Origin: an uncultured Collinsella sp.
GTDB taxonomy: Bacteria; Actinomycetota; Coriobacteriia; Coriobacteriales; Coriobacteriaceae
Direction of reading: 5' to 3'
Length of the DNA: 64,000 nt
NCBI GenBank assembly: GCA_949285915.1
Contig: CASDZW010000005.1
Location: 1 to 64,000 of the forward strand
Shown: one piece after another, positions 1 to 9,373 of the stretch
How the letters are laid out: each line of letters begins with the position of its first letter
Position numbering within the stretch: position 1 is the first letter of the stretch
Position numbers and translations under genes: made by a program
The notes under the pieces: model-generated
The model's input: only the letters and a program-made list of their open reading frames with translations
Told to the model about the DNA's origin: nothing
The model's database searches: none

Positions 1-42
1 GCACGGAGGCGCCACTGGCGCCTCCGGCTCGTGCGGAACTTG
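1..42. repeat. Palindromic dispersed repeat, copy 1
   Basis: GGAGGCG-CCACTGG-CGCCTCC (5-25) is a perfect stem-loop followed by a tail reading CTCGTGCGGAACT. Nearly the same sequence occurs in reverse orientation inside the TerB-domain gene (about 48861-48905). It lies upstream of ilvC at the window edge, so its left limit cannot be seen. Confidence 0.55.
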
Positions 43-110
43 CGGGCGGCGATATGCCCGCGGGCGGTCGGCAGCGCCCATTCGCCCTCCGCGAGCGTCA
101 AGAGAGGTAA

Positions 111-142
111 TTGTCGCGCGGCGTGCGCGATGACCATAGATA
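111..142 (+). promoter_or_regulatory. Possible ilvC promoter
   Basis: TTGTCG (111-116) and CATAGA (135-140) are separated by 18 bases, about 35 nt before the ilvC start. The match is modest and no T-box or other leader was recognised in this 176-nt region. Confidence 0.3.
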
Positions 143-176
143 CGGGTTTTAGAACCGATAAGGTAAGGAGTAAGAA

Positions 177-1172
177 ATGGCCGTTACGATTTACTACGAG
201 CAGGATTGCAAGCCTGAGGTGATCCAGAACATGAAGGTTGCCGTCATCGGGTACGGCAGTCAGGGTCACGCCCATGCGCTGAACCTGCTCGACTCGGGCT
301 GCGACGTGCGCGTGGGCCTGCGCGAGGGCTCCAGCAGCTGGGCAAAGGCCGAGGAGGCGGGCCTCAAGGTCATGACGATGGACGCCGCCGCCGAGGAGGC
401 CGACCTCATCATGATGCTCGTTCCCGATGAGACCCAGCCCAAGGTCTACGAGGAGCACATCAAAGACCACCTCAAGCCCGGCAACACCCTCGCCTTCGCC
501 CACGGCTTCAACATCCACTTCGGCTACATCAAGGCGCCCGAGGACGTGAACGTCATCATGTGCGCCCCCAAGGGCCCGGGCCACATCGTGCGCCGTCAGT
601 TCACCGAGGGCTCCGGCGTGCCGGACCTCGCCTGCGTGGCGCAGGATGCCACGGGCAACGCCTGGGACATCGCGCTCGCGTACTGCTGGGGCGTGGGCGG
701 CGCCCGCTCCGGCATCATCAAGGCCACTTTCAAGGAGGAGACCGAGGAGGACCTCTTCGGCGAACAGGCGGTGCTCTGCGGCGGCCTCGTGGAGCTCGTG
801 AAGGCCGGCTTCGAAACCCTCACCGAGGCCGGGTATCCGCCCGAGCTCGCCTACTTTGAGTGCTACCACGAGATGAAGATGATCGTCGACCTCATGTACG
901 AGAGCGGCATCCACTTCATGAACTACTCCATCTCCAACACCGCCGAGTACGGCGAGTACTACGCCGGCCCCAAGGTCATCAACGATCAGAGCCGCGCGGC
1001 CATGAAGCAGATCCTCGCGCGCATCCAGGACGGCAGCTTTGCGCAGGAGTTTGTGGACGACTGCAACAACGGCCACAAGTGGCTCCTCGAGCAGCGCGAG
1101 AAGATCAACGAGCACGAGATCGAGAAGACGGGTGAGAAGATCCGCTCGATGTTCACCTGGATCAAGAAGTAG
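177..1172 (+). CDS. ilvC: Ketol-acid reductoisomerase (NADP-dependent)
   Basis: Second step of valine, leucine and isoleucine synthesis: isomerises and reduces acetolactate or acetohydroxybutyrate with NADPH and Mg2+, in the cytoplasm. The 331-residue product has the short (class I) length. A Rossmann motif [13 protein letters not shown] lies near residues 24-36, followed by the C-terminal knotted helical domain with an [12 protein letters not shown] segment carrying metal-binding acidic residues. The start is supported by AAGGAG six bases upstream. It stands alone: ilvBN and leu genes are not in the window, and a strong terminator follows. Confidence 0.97.
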   Translation: MAVTIYYEQDCKPEVIQNMKVAVIGYGSQGHAHALNLLDSGCDVRVGLREGSSSWAKAEEAGLKVMTMDAAAEEADLIMMLVPDETQPKVYEEHIKDHLKPGNTLAFAHGFNIHFGYIKAPEDVNVIMCAPKGPGHIVRRQFTEGSGVPDLACVAQDATGNAWDIALAYCWGVGGARSGIIKATFKEETEEDLFGEQAVLCGGLVELVKAGFETLTEAGYPPELAYFECYHEMKMIVDLMYESGIHFMNYSISNTAEYGEYYAGPKVINDQSRAAMKQILARIQDGSFAQEFVDDCNNGHKWLLEQREKINEHEIEKTGEKIRSMFTWIKK

Positions 1173-1230
1173 CCCGCTCGTTTTTTGTCGTTTGGTCAAA
1201 TTGGCGCGTGAGAGGGTAATCGTGCGCCCG

Positions 1231-1267
1231 GAAAAGCGTCCTCTGCGGTTGGCGGAGGACGCTTTTC
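1231..1267. terminator. Rho-independent terminator after ilvC
   Basis: GAAAAGCGTCCTC (1231-1243) pairs perfectly with GAGGACGCTTTTC (1255-1267) across an 11-nt loop. The stem has T on the 3' side and A on the 5' side, so it could act in both directions. Confidence 0.85.
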
Positions 1268-1769
1268 TTCTGGCTATGGGTCATGTGGGGCGTGCGCTTG
1301 AGGCGAAATGCGTGTCTCGGCCGGTTCGCCCTCGTGGGAAATGCCCTCTCGCGGGGTGATTTGACCAAACAGGCGCCTGCGAACGCGCGCTGTGGCGTAG
1401 ACTGGGAAGCAGGACAGACGGAGGGGGAGCGGCTCGTTGCGGCCCGCGCTGCGTTTGCCGAGCGGTGTGCTCCCCGGCAGCCGTCGTATCGCATCTGAGT
1501 GCGTGCGCAAAGAGCCATGCCTCGCAAGCGGACACGGTCAGCGCAAATTCGGCGAACGGTATCTCGGGCGCGCGGAGCGTGCGCGCTAAGTTAACACTTG
1601 GTGACACCCCCGGCGGCGCCGGGGGCTTGTCTATTATGGACAGCACCCGGCAAGAGCGCGCAGCGGCTTCTGGTCGATGGGCGTGCGTGCAGACGGCGGC
1701 TCGTGCATGCACGATGCCGCACGGAGCCGGTGGGGGAAGTATCCATCTTCGAATGAAGGAGCTCGCATC
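1268..1769. other. 502-bp intergenic region before the ABC operon
   Basis: No credible gene is seen on either strand. It holds a GC-rich hairpin at 1607-1625, a TATTAT box at 1632-1637 and a long leader up to the first binding-protein gene. No T-box signature (such as a TGGNACCGCG antiterminator) was found. A regulatory leader is possible but unproven. Confidence 0.5.
1607..1625 (+). promoter_or_regulatory. Strong GC hairpin upstream of the ABC operon
   Basis: CCCCCGGC and GCCGGGGG form an 8-bp stem with a GGC loop, followed by CTTGTCTATTAT. It could be the terminator of an unseen RNA or an element next to the promoter (TATTAT, 1632-1637). No matching -35 was found. Confidence 0.4.
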
Positions 1770-2777
1770 ATGAAGCGACTCAAGACCTTTGGCGCGGCAC
1801 TTGCTACGGGAGCCCTTGCTCTTGCGCTTGCTGCCTGCGGCGGAAATGGCGGTACGGTAGAGGGCTCGTCCGCGGCATCGGGCGACGCTGCTGCCGGCAC
1901 TACGTATAAAATCGGCGTCCTGCAGCTCACGGAGCACGCGGCGCTCGACGCTTCCAACGAGGGCTTTGTGGCCGCGCTCGACGACGCGGGCATCACCTAC
2001 GAGATCGACCAGCAAAACGCTCAGAACGATCAGCCCACGTGCCAGACGATCGCGTCCAAGCTCGTGAATGACGGTGACGACCTCATCCTCGCCATCGGCA
2101 CGCCCGCAGCGCAGGCCGTGGCGAGCGCGACGACCGACATTCCCGTCATCGGCACCGCCATCACCGACTTCGCTGAGTCCGGCCTTGTTGCCGATAACGA
2201 CGCTCCCGGTGGCAACGTGACGGGCACCTCCGACCTCACCCCCGTCGCCGACCAGATCGAGCTCCTCGAGCAGCTCGTTCCCGAGGCAAAGACCGTCGGC
2301 CTGCTCTTCTGCACCGCTGAGGCCAACTCTGAGGTTCAGATTGCAATGGCCGAGGAGGCGCTGGACGCCGCGGGAATTGGCCACGAGCGCTACACCGTCT
2401 CGAGCTCCAATGAGATTCAGCAGGTCGTCGAGTCGATGGTGGGCAAGGTAGACGCCGTCTACACGCCGACGGACAACACCATCGCCGCAGGCATGGCCAC
2501 TGTCGCCATGGTCGCCAACGAGCATCAGCTTCCCGTTATCGTGGGCTGCGACACCATGGTCGAGGACGGCGGTCTCGCCTCCTACAGCATCAACTACTAC
2601 GATCTTGGGTACAAGGCCGGCCAGATGGCCGTGCGCATCCTCACCGAGGGCGTCGATCCGGCCGAAATGCCCATTGAGTACCTCGAGGCCGAGGATTGCC
2701 AGCTCATCGCCAACCAGCAGACGGCAGATGAGGTCGGCATCGATATCTCGGGTCTCGAGGGCGCAGAGATCGTCTAA
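1770..2777 (+). CDS. ABC transporter substrate-binding lipoprotein (PF04392 family), copy 1
   Basis: Extracytoplasmic binding protein of an ABC importer. The N-terminus is a lipoprotein signal (MKRLKTF..LALAAC, lipobox Cys near residue 21) followed by a Gly/Ser linker. The fold matches the PF04392 family, which includes TrpX-type proteins; conserved stretches include QNAQNDQPTCQTIA and YTPTDNTIAAGMA. The start is placed at the ATG with GAAGGAG nine bases upstream; an in-frame upstream start would put the signal peptide inside the protein. It is a tandem paralogue of the next gene and heads the operon with permease and ATPase. The ligand is not known; an aromatic amino acid such as tryptophan is a family-based guess. 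Confidence 0.88.
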   Translation: MKRLKTFGAALATGALALALAACGGNGGTVEGSSAASGDAAAGTTYKIGVLQLTEHAALDASNEGFVAALDDAGITYEIDQQNAQNDQPTCQTIASKLVNDGDDLILAIGTPAAQAVASATTDIPVIGTAITDFAESGLVADNDAPGGNVTGTSDLTPVADQIELLEQLVPEAKTVGLLFCTAEANSEVQIAMAEEALDAAGIGHERYTVSSSNEIQQVVESMVGKVDAVYTPTDNTIAAGMATVAMVANEHQLPVIVGCDTMVEDGGLASYSINYYDLGYKAGQMAVRILTEGVDPAEMPIEYLEAEDCQLIANQQTADEVGIDISGLEGAEIV

Positions 2778-2819
2778 CGCACCTTCGCCCTTTAGGGCTT
2801 CCTAGGAAAGGATTTCACC

Positions 2820-3842
2820 ATGGCTACGATTATCGATCGCCGCATGTTTGCTAAGGGTTTTGCCGCTACCGCCGTGGCGACGGGCGCCATCGCGCTCGCC
2901 GGCTGCAGCGGGGAGGAGGCGCCCGCCGGCTCCGGTGCTGCCTCCGGCGCCTCCTACAAGATCGGCGTACTGCAGCTCACCGAGCACAGCGCTCTTGATG
3001 CCGCCAACGCCGGCTTTGTGAAGGCGCTCGACGACTCCGGTATTACCTACGAGATTGAGCAGCAGAACGCGCAGAACGACCAGTCCGCCTGCCAGACGAT
3101 CGCCCAGACGCTCGTGAACGACGGCTGCGACCTCATCCTCGCCATCGCCACCCCCGCCGCCCAGGCGGTTGCGGGCGCGACGAGCGACATCCCCATCATC
3201 GGCACCGCCATTACCGACTTCGCCGCATCCGACCTCGTTGCCGACAACGATGCGCCCGGCGGCAACCTCACCGGCACCTCCGACATGAACCCCGTCGCCG
3301 ACCAGATCGACCTGCTCCAGAAGCTCGTTCCCGAGGCAAAGACCGTCGGACTTCTTTACTGCACCGCCGAGCCCAACTCCGACATCCAGATCGCCATGGC
3401 CAAGGAGGAGCTCGAGGCCATCGGCCTTACCGGCGTCGAGTTCACCGTCTCGAGTTCCAATGAGATCCAATCGGTGGTCGAGTCCATGGTCGGCCAGGTC
3501 GACGCCATCTACACGCCGACGGACAACACCATCGCCGCTGCGATGACGCAGGTCGCCTCGATCGCCAACGAGGCCAAGGTCCCCACCATCTGCGGTGAGG
3601 TTGGCATGGTCGAGGCCGGCGGTTTGGCTTCGGTCTCCATCAACTACGAGGAGCTCGGTTACCGCGCCGGCGAGATGGCCGTCGAGATTCTCACCGAGGG
3701 CGCCGATCCGGCCGAGATGCCCGTCGAGACCATGAGTGCTGCCGAGTGCGACCTCGTCTTCAACCAGGCGACGGCCGATGAGATTGGCGTCGACGTCTCG
3801 TCGCTTGTGGACGAGGGCGGCGAGGACGTGAGCGCGGCGTAA
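2820..3842 (+). CDS. ABC transporter substrate-binding lipoprotein (PF04392 family), copy 2
   Basis: Second binding protein, 42 bp after copy 1 and closely similar along its whole length (shared KIGVLQLTEH and YTPTDNTIAA blocks). It differs at the N-terminus: an Arg pair (DRRMFAKGF) precedes the hydrophobic stretch and an LAGC lipobox, so export through the Tat pathway is possible, whereas copy 1 has a plain Sec signal. Two binding proteins feeding one permease/ATPase suggest two related ligands or affinities. AGGAAAGGATTTCACC precedes the ATG. A hairpin separates it from the permease gene. Confidence 0.88.
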   Translation: MATIIDRRMFAKGFAATAVATGAIALAGCSGEEAPAGSGAASGASYKIGVLQLTEHSALDAANAGFVKALDDSGITYEIEQQNAQNDQSACQTIAQTLVNDGCDLILAIATPAAQAVAGATSDIPIIGTAITDFAASDLVADNDAPGGNLTGTSDMNPVADQIDLLQKLVPEAKTVGLLYCTAEPNSDIQIAMAKEELEAIGLTGVEFTVSSSNEIQSVVESMVGQVDAIYTPTDNTIAAAMTQVASIANEAKVPTICGEVGMVEAGGLASVSINYEELGYRAGEMAVEILTEGADPAEMPVETMSAAECDLVFNQATADEIGVDVSSLVDEGGEDVSAA

Positions 3843-3906
3843 GGCGCCTGAGCGTTTCCACTCCATTTCGCGACGAGCTCCGGTGGCAGGCTCCCGCGGT
3901 CCCTGC

Positions 3907-3954
3907 TACACTGTCACATTACCTGCGCCTCGACGGGAACTCCCCCGTCGAGGC
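3907..3954 (+). promoter_or_regulatory. Intra-operon hairpin with a possible internal promoter
   Basis: GCCTCGACGGG (3927-3937) pairs perfectly over 11 bp with CCCGTCGAGGC (3944-3954), followed only by ACATTT. A TACACT box lies at 3907-3912. The arrangement would let binding proteins be made in excess over membrane subunits by partial termination or 3'-end protection. Confidence 0.5.
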
Positions 3955-4011
3955 ACATTTGGCTGAACGGAACGGACGGAGCGTCCGTGCAACGATAGGG
4001 AGGCTTTCGCT

Positions 4012-4968
4012 ATGGGACTCGCGCTTCTGGGTGCCGTATCCCAAGGTATTCTCTGGGGCATCATGGTGCTCGGGGTGTTTATCACCTATAAGCTGCTCGA
4101 CATCGCAGACCTGACGGTCGACGGCAGCTTTGCGCTCGGCGGCTGCGTGTGCGCCGTCATGGTGGTCGGCGGGATGGATCCCTTGCTCGCCATCGTGGTC
4201 GCCATGGTCGCCGGCATGGTCGCGGGCGCCGTCACGGGCTTTCTGCACACTGTGTTTGAGATCCCTGCGATTCTCGCGGGCATCCTGACGCAGATCGGTC
4301 TGTGGTCCATCAACCTGCGCATCATGGGCAAGTCCAACACGCCGCTGCTCAAGAACGAGACCATCTTCAGCTCCGTGACCGATGCCACGGGTCTGTCCAC
4401 CAACGTGGGCGCCATCATCGTGGGCGTTGTTATTGCGGTGGTCATTATCGTTGCGCTGTACTGGTTCTTTGGCACCGAGATCGGCTCGGCCTGCCGCGCC
4501 ACCGGCAACAACGAGGCCATGGTGCGCGCGCTCGGCGTCAACACCAAGGTCACCAAGATGATCGCACTCACGCTCTCCAACGGCCTCGTCGGCCTCTCCG
4601 GCGCGCTCATCTGCGAGAGCCAGAAGTACGCCGACATCGGCATGGGCACGGGCGCCATCGTCATCGGCCTTGCCGCCATCGTGATCGGAGAGGTACTCTG
4701 GCGCGTGCTGCCGGGTGCCAAGCTCCACGCCTTCGGCGGCCGCCTGACCTCCGCTGTGGTCGGCTCGATCGTATACTTCCTCATCCGCGCCATCGTGCTT
4801 CAGATGGGCATGGACGCCAACGACATGAAGCTGCTCTCCGCCATCATCGTGGCGCTCGCGCTCTGCGTGCCCGTGGTGTGGGAGAAGTACCAGCTCCGTC
4901 GCGCCTACGCCCGCGCCTCGCGCGAGCTTCCTGAGACCGAAGGCGCCACCACCGAAGGGGGGCGATAG
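4012..4968 (+). CDS. ABC transporter permease (TrpY/branched-chain permease-like)
   Basis: Membrane subunit of the importer: 318 residues, mostly hydrophobic, with about eight predicted transmembrane segments. The family resembles permeases paired with PF04392 binding proteins (BPD_transp_2 fold). A cytoplasmic loop near residues 155-185 (GSACRATGNNEAMVRALG) matches the coupling region expected to contact the ATPase. GGGAGG lies eight bases before the ATG. It is separated by only 3 bp from the downstream ATPase gene. Confidence 0.87.
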   Translation: MGLALLGAVSQGILWGIMVLGVFITYKLLDIADLTVDGSFALGGCVCAVMVVGGMDPLLAIVVAMVAGMVAGAVTGFLHTVFEIPAILAGILTQIGLWSINLRIMGKSNTPLLKNETIFSSVTDATGLSTNVGAIIVGVVIAVVIIVALYWFFGTEIGSACRATGNNEAMVRALGVNTKVTKMIALTLSNGLVGLSGALICESQKYADIGMGTGAIVIGLAAIVIGEVLWRVLPGAKLHAFGGRLTSAVVGSIVYFLIRAIVLQMGMDANDMKLLSAIIVALALCVPVVWEKYQLRRAYARASRELPETEGATTEGGR

Positions 4969-4971
4969 GCG

Positions 4972-5766
4972 ATGCTGACACTCTCTCACGTCTCCAAGAC
5001 CTTCAACGCCGGCACCATCAACGAGAAGCGCGCCCTCGTGGACTGCAACCTTCATCTCGCACCCGGCGACTTTGTGACGATCATCGGCGGCAACGGCGCC
5101 GGTAAGTCGACGCTCATGAATATGGTCGCCGGCGTCTATCCCATCGACGCGGGCACCATCACGCTCGACGGCAAGAACATCTCGCGCCTGTCTGAGCCGG
5201 CGCGCGCCAAGTACCTCGGCCGCGTGTTCCAGGACCCGATGATGGGCACGGCGGCTGACATGCAGATCATCGAGAACCTCGCCATGGCAAAGCGCCGCGG
5301 GCGCGCCCGCACGCTCGCCTGGGGCGTCACGCGTGCCGAGAAGGAGGAGTACGCTGACCGTCTACGCGAGCTCGGGCTCGGGCTGGAGAAGCGCCCGACT
5401 GCCAAGGTGGGCCTGCTCTCGGGCGGCCAGCGCCAGGCGCTGACGCTTCTTATGGCCACGCTTACCGAGCCCAAGCTGCTGCTGCTTGACGAGCACACCG
5501 CCGCGCTCGACCCCAAGACGGCTGCCAAGGTGCTCGACCTCACCGAAAAGATCGTGGCCGAGAAGAACCTCACCACGCTCATGGTCACGCACAACATGAA
5601 CGACGCCATCCGTATGGGCAATCGCCTCATCATGATGCACGAGGGTCGCATCATCTACGATGTCCGCGGCGACGAGAAACGCTCGCTCACCGTGAAGGAC
5701 CTGCTGCAGAAGTTCGAGGAGGTCTCGGGCGGCGAGCTCGCCAACGACCGCATGCTGCTGTCGTAG
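4972..5766 (+). CDS. ABC transporter ATP-binding protein
   Basis: Cytoplasmic ATPase driving the importer. The 264-residue product has Walker A GGNGAGKST (near residue 42), a signature in the form LLSGGQRQAL, Walker B KLLLLDEHTAALD and the switch His in MVTHNM. Its start lies 3 bp after the permease stop with a GAAGGGGGG ribosome site inside the permease end, indicating translational coupling. It closes the operon; a strong terminator follows. Confidence 0.93.
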   Translation: MLTLSHVSKTFNAGTINEKRALVDCNLHLAPGDFVTIIGGNGAGKSTLMNMVAGVYPIDAGTITLDGKNISRLSEPARAKYLGRVFQDPMMGTAADMQIIENLAMAKRRGRARTLAWGVTRAEKEEYADRLRELGLGLEKRPTAKVGLLSGGQRQALTLLMATLTEPKLLLLDEHTAALDPKTAAKVLDLTEKIVAEKNLTTLMVTHNMNDAIRMGNRLIMMHEGRIIYDVRGDEKRSLTVKDLLQKFEEVSGGELANDRMLLS

Positions 5767-5793
5767 ACCGGTTTCTCCTGAGGACAATACGAC

Positions 5794-5823
5794 AAACGGC
5801 ACCCCGCGGGGTGCCGTTTTTTT
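5794..5823 (+). terminator. Terminator of the ABC operon
   Basis: AAACGGCACCCC and GGGGTGCCGTTT form a 12-bp stem around a 2-nt GC centre, followed by a T run. It also lies close to the end of the convergent phosphatase gene and may serve both. Confidence 0.92.
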
Positions 5824-5868
5824 GGCGAGGGTGCGGCGTAGACGGCGCGTGCCGTCATACGGGAGGCG

Positions 5869-6684
5869 TTACTCCTCGAGGTAGCGTTGCCGCAGCGTGG
5901 CGCGGTCCTCCTCCGTGACGCCGAGCGCCTGCTTGAGGTAGCCGTCGATGCCGCCGTACTCGCGCTCGAGGAAGCGGACGGCGGAGTTTAGGGCCGCCAT
6001 GCGCGCGGCGTAGTCGATCGAGTACTCAAGCGGTGCGAAGAGGTTCGTGGCGAGGTAGTCGCTCTCAATCTGGTCCCAGGACACGCCGAGCACCCACTCC
6101 ACGAGCATGGACGCCATGCCGCAGCGGTCGCGCCCTACCGAGCAGTGCCAGAGCGCCGCTCCCTCCTCGCAGGCAAGAAGTGCCTCAAAGAACTGCCGGT
6201 ATCCTTCAAGGCCGCCCGGGCCTGCCAGGATAAAGGGGTAGAACGCCTCCATAAAGGCGTCGGGGTTTTGCGACGCCTGCGCCTGTTGCATGGCGACGGT
6301 CGCCTTGGTGGCACGCTCCTGCGTGATGCCGGCCGCCTCCTCGGGCAGGATGTTGGCGTGGACGTAGCGCGCGCCGGGGAAGTAGCGGATGGGGTCGGGG
6401 AGTTCGGAGAGCTCGATGTCGTTGCGCAAATCGACGATGAGGGAGAGGTGGTAGTCGTCGCGCAGGCGGGCGAGGTCGCCGTCGCTCGCAAAGCCTAGCG
6501 CGCCCGAGCGCAGCAGCAGCCCCGGCTTGACGCGCCGTCCGTCGGCACCGATAAGCTCGCCGAGGTCGCGTGTGTTGGGCAGCACCTCAAAATCGATGCG
6601 CCCGTAGCCCTCGCGCCCGGCGGGGCCGGGCAGAGCCGGACGTTCGACGTAATCGGGAAGGTTCTCGGTCAGACCGGTTATCAC
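5869..6684 (-). CDS. Tyrosine-protein phosphatase (Y_phosphatase3 family)
   Basis: Protein or phosphoinositide phosphatase of the bacterial tyrosine phosphatase family. The catalytic P-loop CX5R is visible as HCSVGRDRCG near residue 176, and the N-terminal family motif NTRDLG..IGADGRRV is also present. The start is taken as a GTG with AAAGGAG just upstream (271 aa); an extension to an upstream ATG would add a basic stretch unlike the family. No signal peptide. It is a single-gene unit, convergent with the ABC operon. The substrate is unknown. Confidence 0.85.
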   Translation of the reverse strand: MITGLTENLPDYVERPALPGPAGREGYGRIDFEVLPNTRDLGELIGADGRRVKPGLLLRSGALGFASDGDLARLRDDYHLSLIVDLRNDIELSELPDPIRYFPGARYVHANILPEEAAGITQERATKATVAMQQAQASQNPDAFMEAFYPFILAGPGGLEGYRQFFEALLACEEGAALWHCSVGRDRCGMASMLVEWVLGVSWDQIESDYLATNLFAPLEYSIDYAARMAALNSAVRFLEREYGGIDGYLKQALGVTEEDRATLRQRYLEE

Positions 6685-6885
6685 GCAATGCTCCTTTGAC
6701 GGTTCCGCGCGCGGGCGTTGCCGGGCGCGGCGGTTTCTCACGGTTATGTATTGTGCCACCACCGCTCGCCGCGAATGTTAGGGAACTGTATGGAATAGCG
6801 TCTAGAGCTTGAGTAAGATAGGGGCGAGCAGAACGCTCAGCGACAACGAGCGGCCCAGCCGCTCAGGCATGGCGAGGAGGCCTCC

Positions 6886-7440
6886 ATGAAGCTGTGGGAC
6901 AAGATCAGAAAGACCGGTACGTCTGAGGAAGCCTATCGCCCCGAGCAGGCGACGTTCGCCGTGCGACCGGATACCGTGTACGCCCCGGTCTCGGGCGTGC
7001 TCGTGAGCATCGAGGAGATCAACGACGAGATCGTCTCCTCCAAGTTGCTGGGCGAGGGTTACGGCATCCTGCCCGTCGGCGACGCTATCTACGCGCCGGC
7101 AGACGGCCGTGTGGTCATGACGACCGTCACCAACCACGCCATCGGCCTTCTCACCACGACCGGGGTCGAGGTCATCATCCATATCGGCTTGGGCACCGTG
7201 GCGATGAACGGCAAGGGCTTCACCAGCTACGTCAATCAGGGCGACGAGGTTCGCGCCGGCACGCCGCTCATTGGGTTCGATTCCGCGGCGATCAAGGACG
7301 CCGGCTTTGAGGACGTGGTGACCGTGGTGGTGTCCAATGCGTCCCAGGTGGGGCACATCGAGCACGCCGCCGTCTCCAACACGCTCATCGGCGACCGACC
7401 GCTCGTGAAGATCGGCGACCCGCTGCTCGTCATTCGCTAA
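6886..7440 (+). CDS. PTS glucose-type IIA component
   Basis: Carries phosphate from HPr to a IIB/IIC sugar transporter. The 184-residue single-domain protein matches the EIIA-Glc fold: PVSGVLVSIEEI near the start and two histidine motifs, TNHAIGL (about residue 83) and VIIHIGLGTV (about residue 97, the phosphorylated His). There is a 15-20 residue N-terminal extension beginning MKLWDKIRKTG. GAGGAGGCCTCC precedes the ATG. IIB and IIC partners are not nearby, so it may serve several permeases. Confidence 0.92.
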   Translation: MKLWDKIRKTGTSEEAYRPEQATFAVRPDTVYAPVSGVLVSIEEINDEIVSSKLLGEGYGILPVGDAIYAPADGRVVMTTVTNHAIGLLTTTGVEVIIHIGLGTVAMNGKGFTSYVNQGDEVRAGTPLIGFDSAAIKDAGFEDVVTVVVSNASQVGHIEHAAVSNTLIGDRPLVKIGDPLLVIR

Positions 7441-7470
7441 CGGCAAAACGTCCAAACGCCTGAACCCCGG

Positions 7471-7498
7471 CGCCCCGACGGCACGCTTCGTCGGGGCG
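7471..7498 (+). terminator. Hairpin after the PTS IIA gene
   Basis: CGCCCCGACG and CGTCGGGGCG form a perfect 10-bp stem with an 8-nt loop, 30 bp after the stop codon. There is no T run, so it may be a weak or factor-assisted terminator. Confidence 0.6.
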
Positions 7499-7598
7499 TC
7501 GTGCTGCCGCGCGCGCTTCGGTCGCGCCTTGTAGGTCGCACCTGCTATCATGGTGTGCGCACAACATCGCCCGCATGGCGGGTTCGGAAAGGAATCAT

Positions 7599-9038
<1,440 letters not shown>

Positions 9039-9055
9039 ACTCCTCTCAACCAGAG

Positions 9056-9158
9056 CGACCGGACTGCAGCACGCTACCTTGCCGTTCAGCTTCGTCGGCA
9101 TGGCCCTGAGGCCTATGCCTTCTCGCTTCACGGCAATCTAGCGCACTGCAGCCGGTCG
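9056..9158. repeat. 103-nt imperfect inverted repeat (long stem-loop)
   Basis: The left arm begins CGACCGG-A-CTGCAG at 9056 and the right arm ends CTGCAGCCGGTCG at 9158. The arms match over about 45 positions with a few mismatches (shared blocks CGACCGG, CTGCAG, CGCTA, TTGCCGT, AGC, GGCAT). A nested GGCC-CTGA-GGCC hairpin caps the structure. It lies between the asnS stop and its terminator, so it would be transcribed as part of the 3' UTR. It could be a miniature mobile element or a structured RNA. Confidence 0.7.
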
Positions 9159-9233
9159 TTTCTCCTTTCACGGGGGAAGGTTCGGGCAAACCTGCGGCAC
9201 ATGGCTGGCCGTTTCCTTTGTTGGGATGAGAAT

Positions 9234-9280
9234 GGCCTCCCCGGTGTGTGCCCTTGTGGGTAGCGCCGGGGAGGCCTGTT
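9234..9280 (+). terminator. Terminator of asnS
   Basis: GGCCTCCCCGG (9234-9244) pairs perfectly with CCGGGGAGGCC (9266-9276), followed by TGTTTT. Confidence 0.85.
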
Positions 9281-9289
9281 TTCACGAGT

Positions 9290-9372
9290 GGGTGCGGTCG
9301 CGTTTGCTAGCGGGTGCGGTCGCGTTCGCGTGCAGGTGCGCCTGCGTTCGTAAGTGGGGGCGTGCGGTCGCG
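9290..9372. repeat. Short direct repeats at a convergent junction
   Basis: The 15-mer GGGTGCGGTCGCGTT occurs at 9290-9304 and 9312-9326, and its core GTGCGGTCGCG again at 9362-9372, next to the end of the GH31 gene. No function is evident. Confidence 0.5.
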
Positions 9373-9373
9373 C

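Noticed and set aside
1281-2525. A 414-codon open frame antisense to the first binding-protein gene
   Set aside because: Repetitive Gly/Val/Asp product typical of antisense reading in high-G+C DNA; similar artefacts occur opposite the second paralogue.
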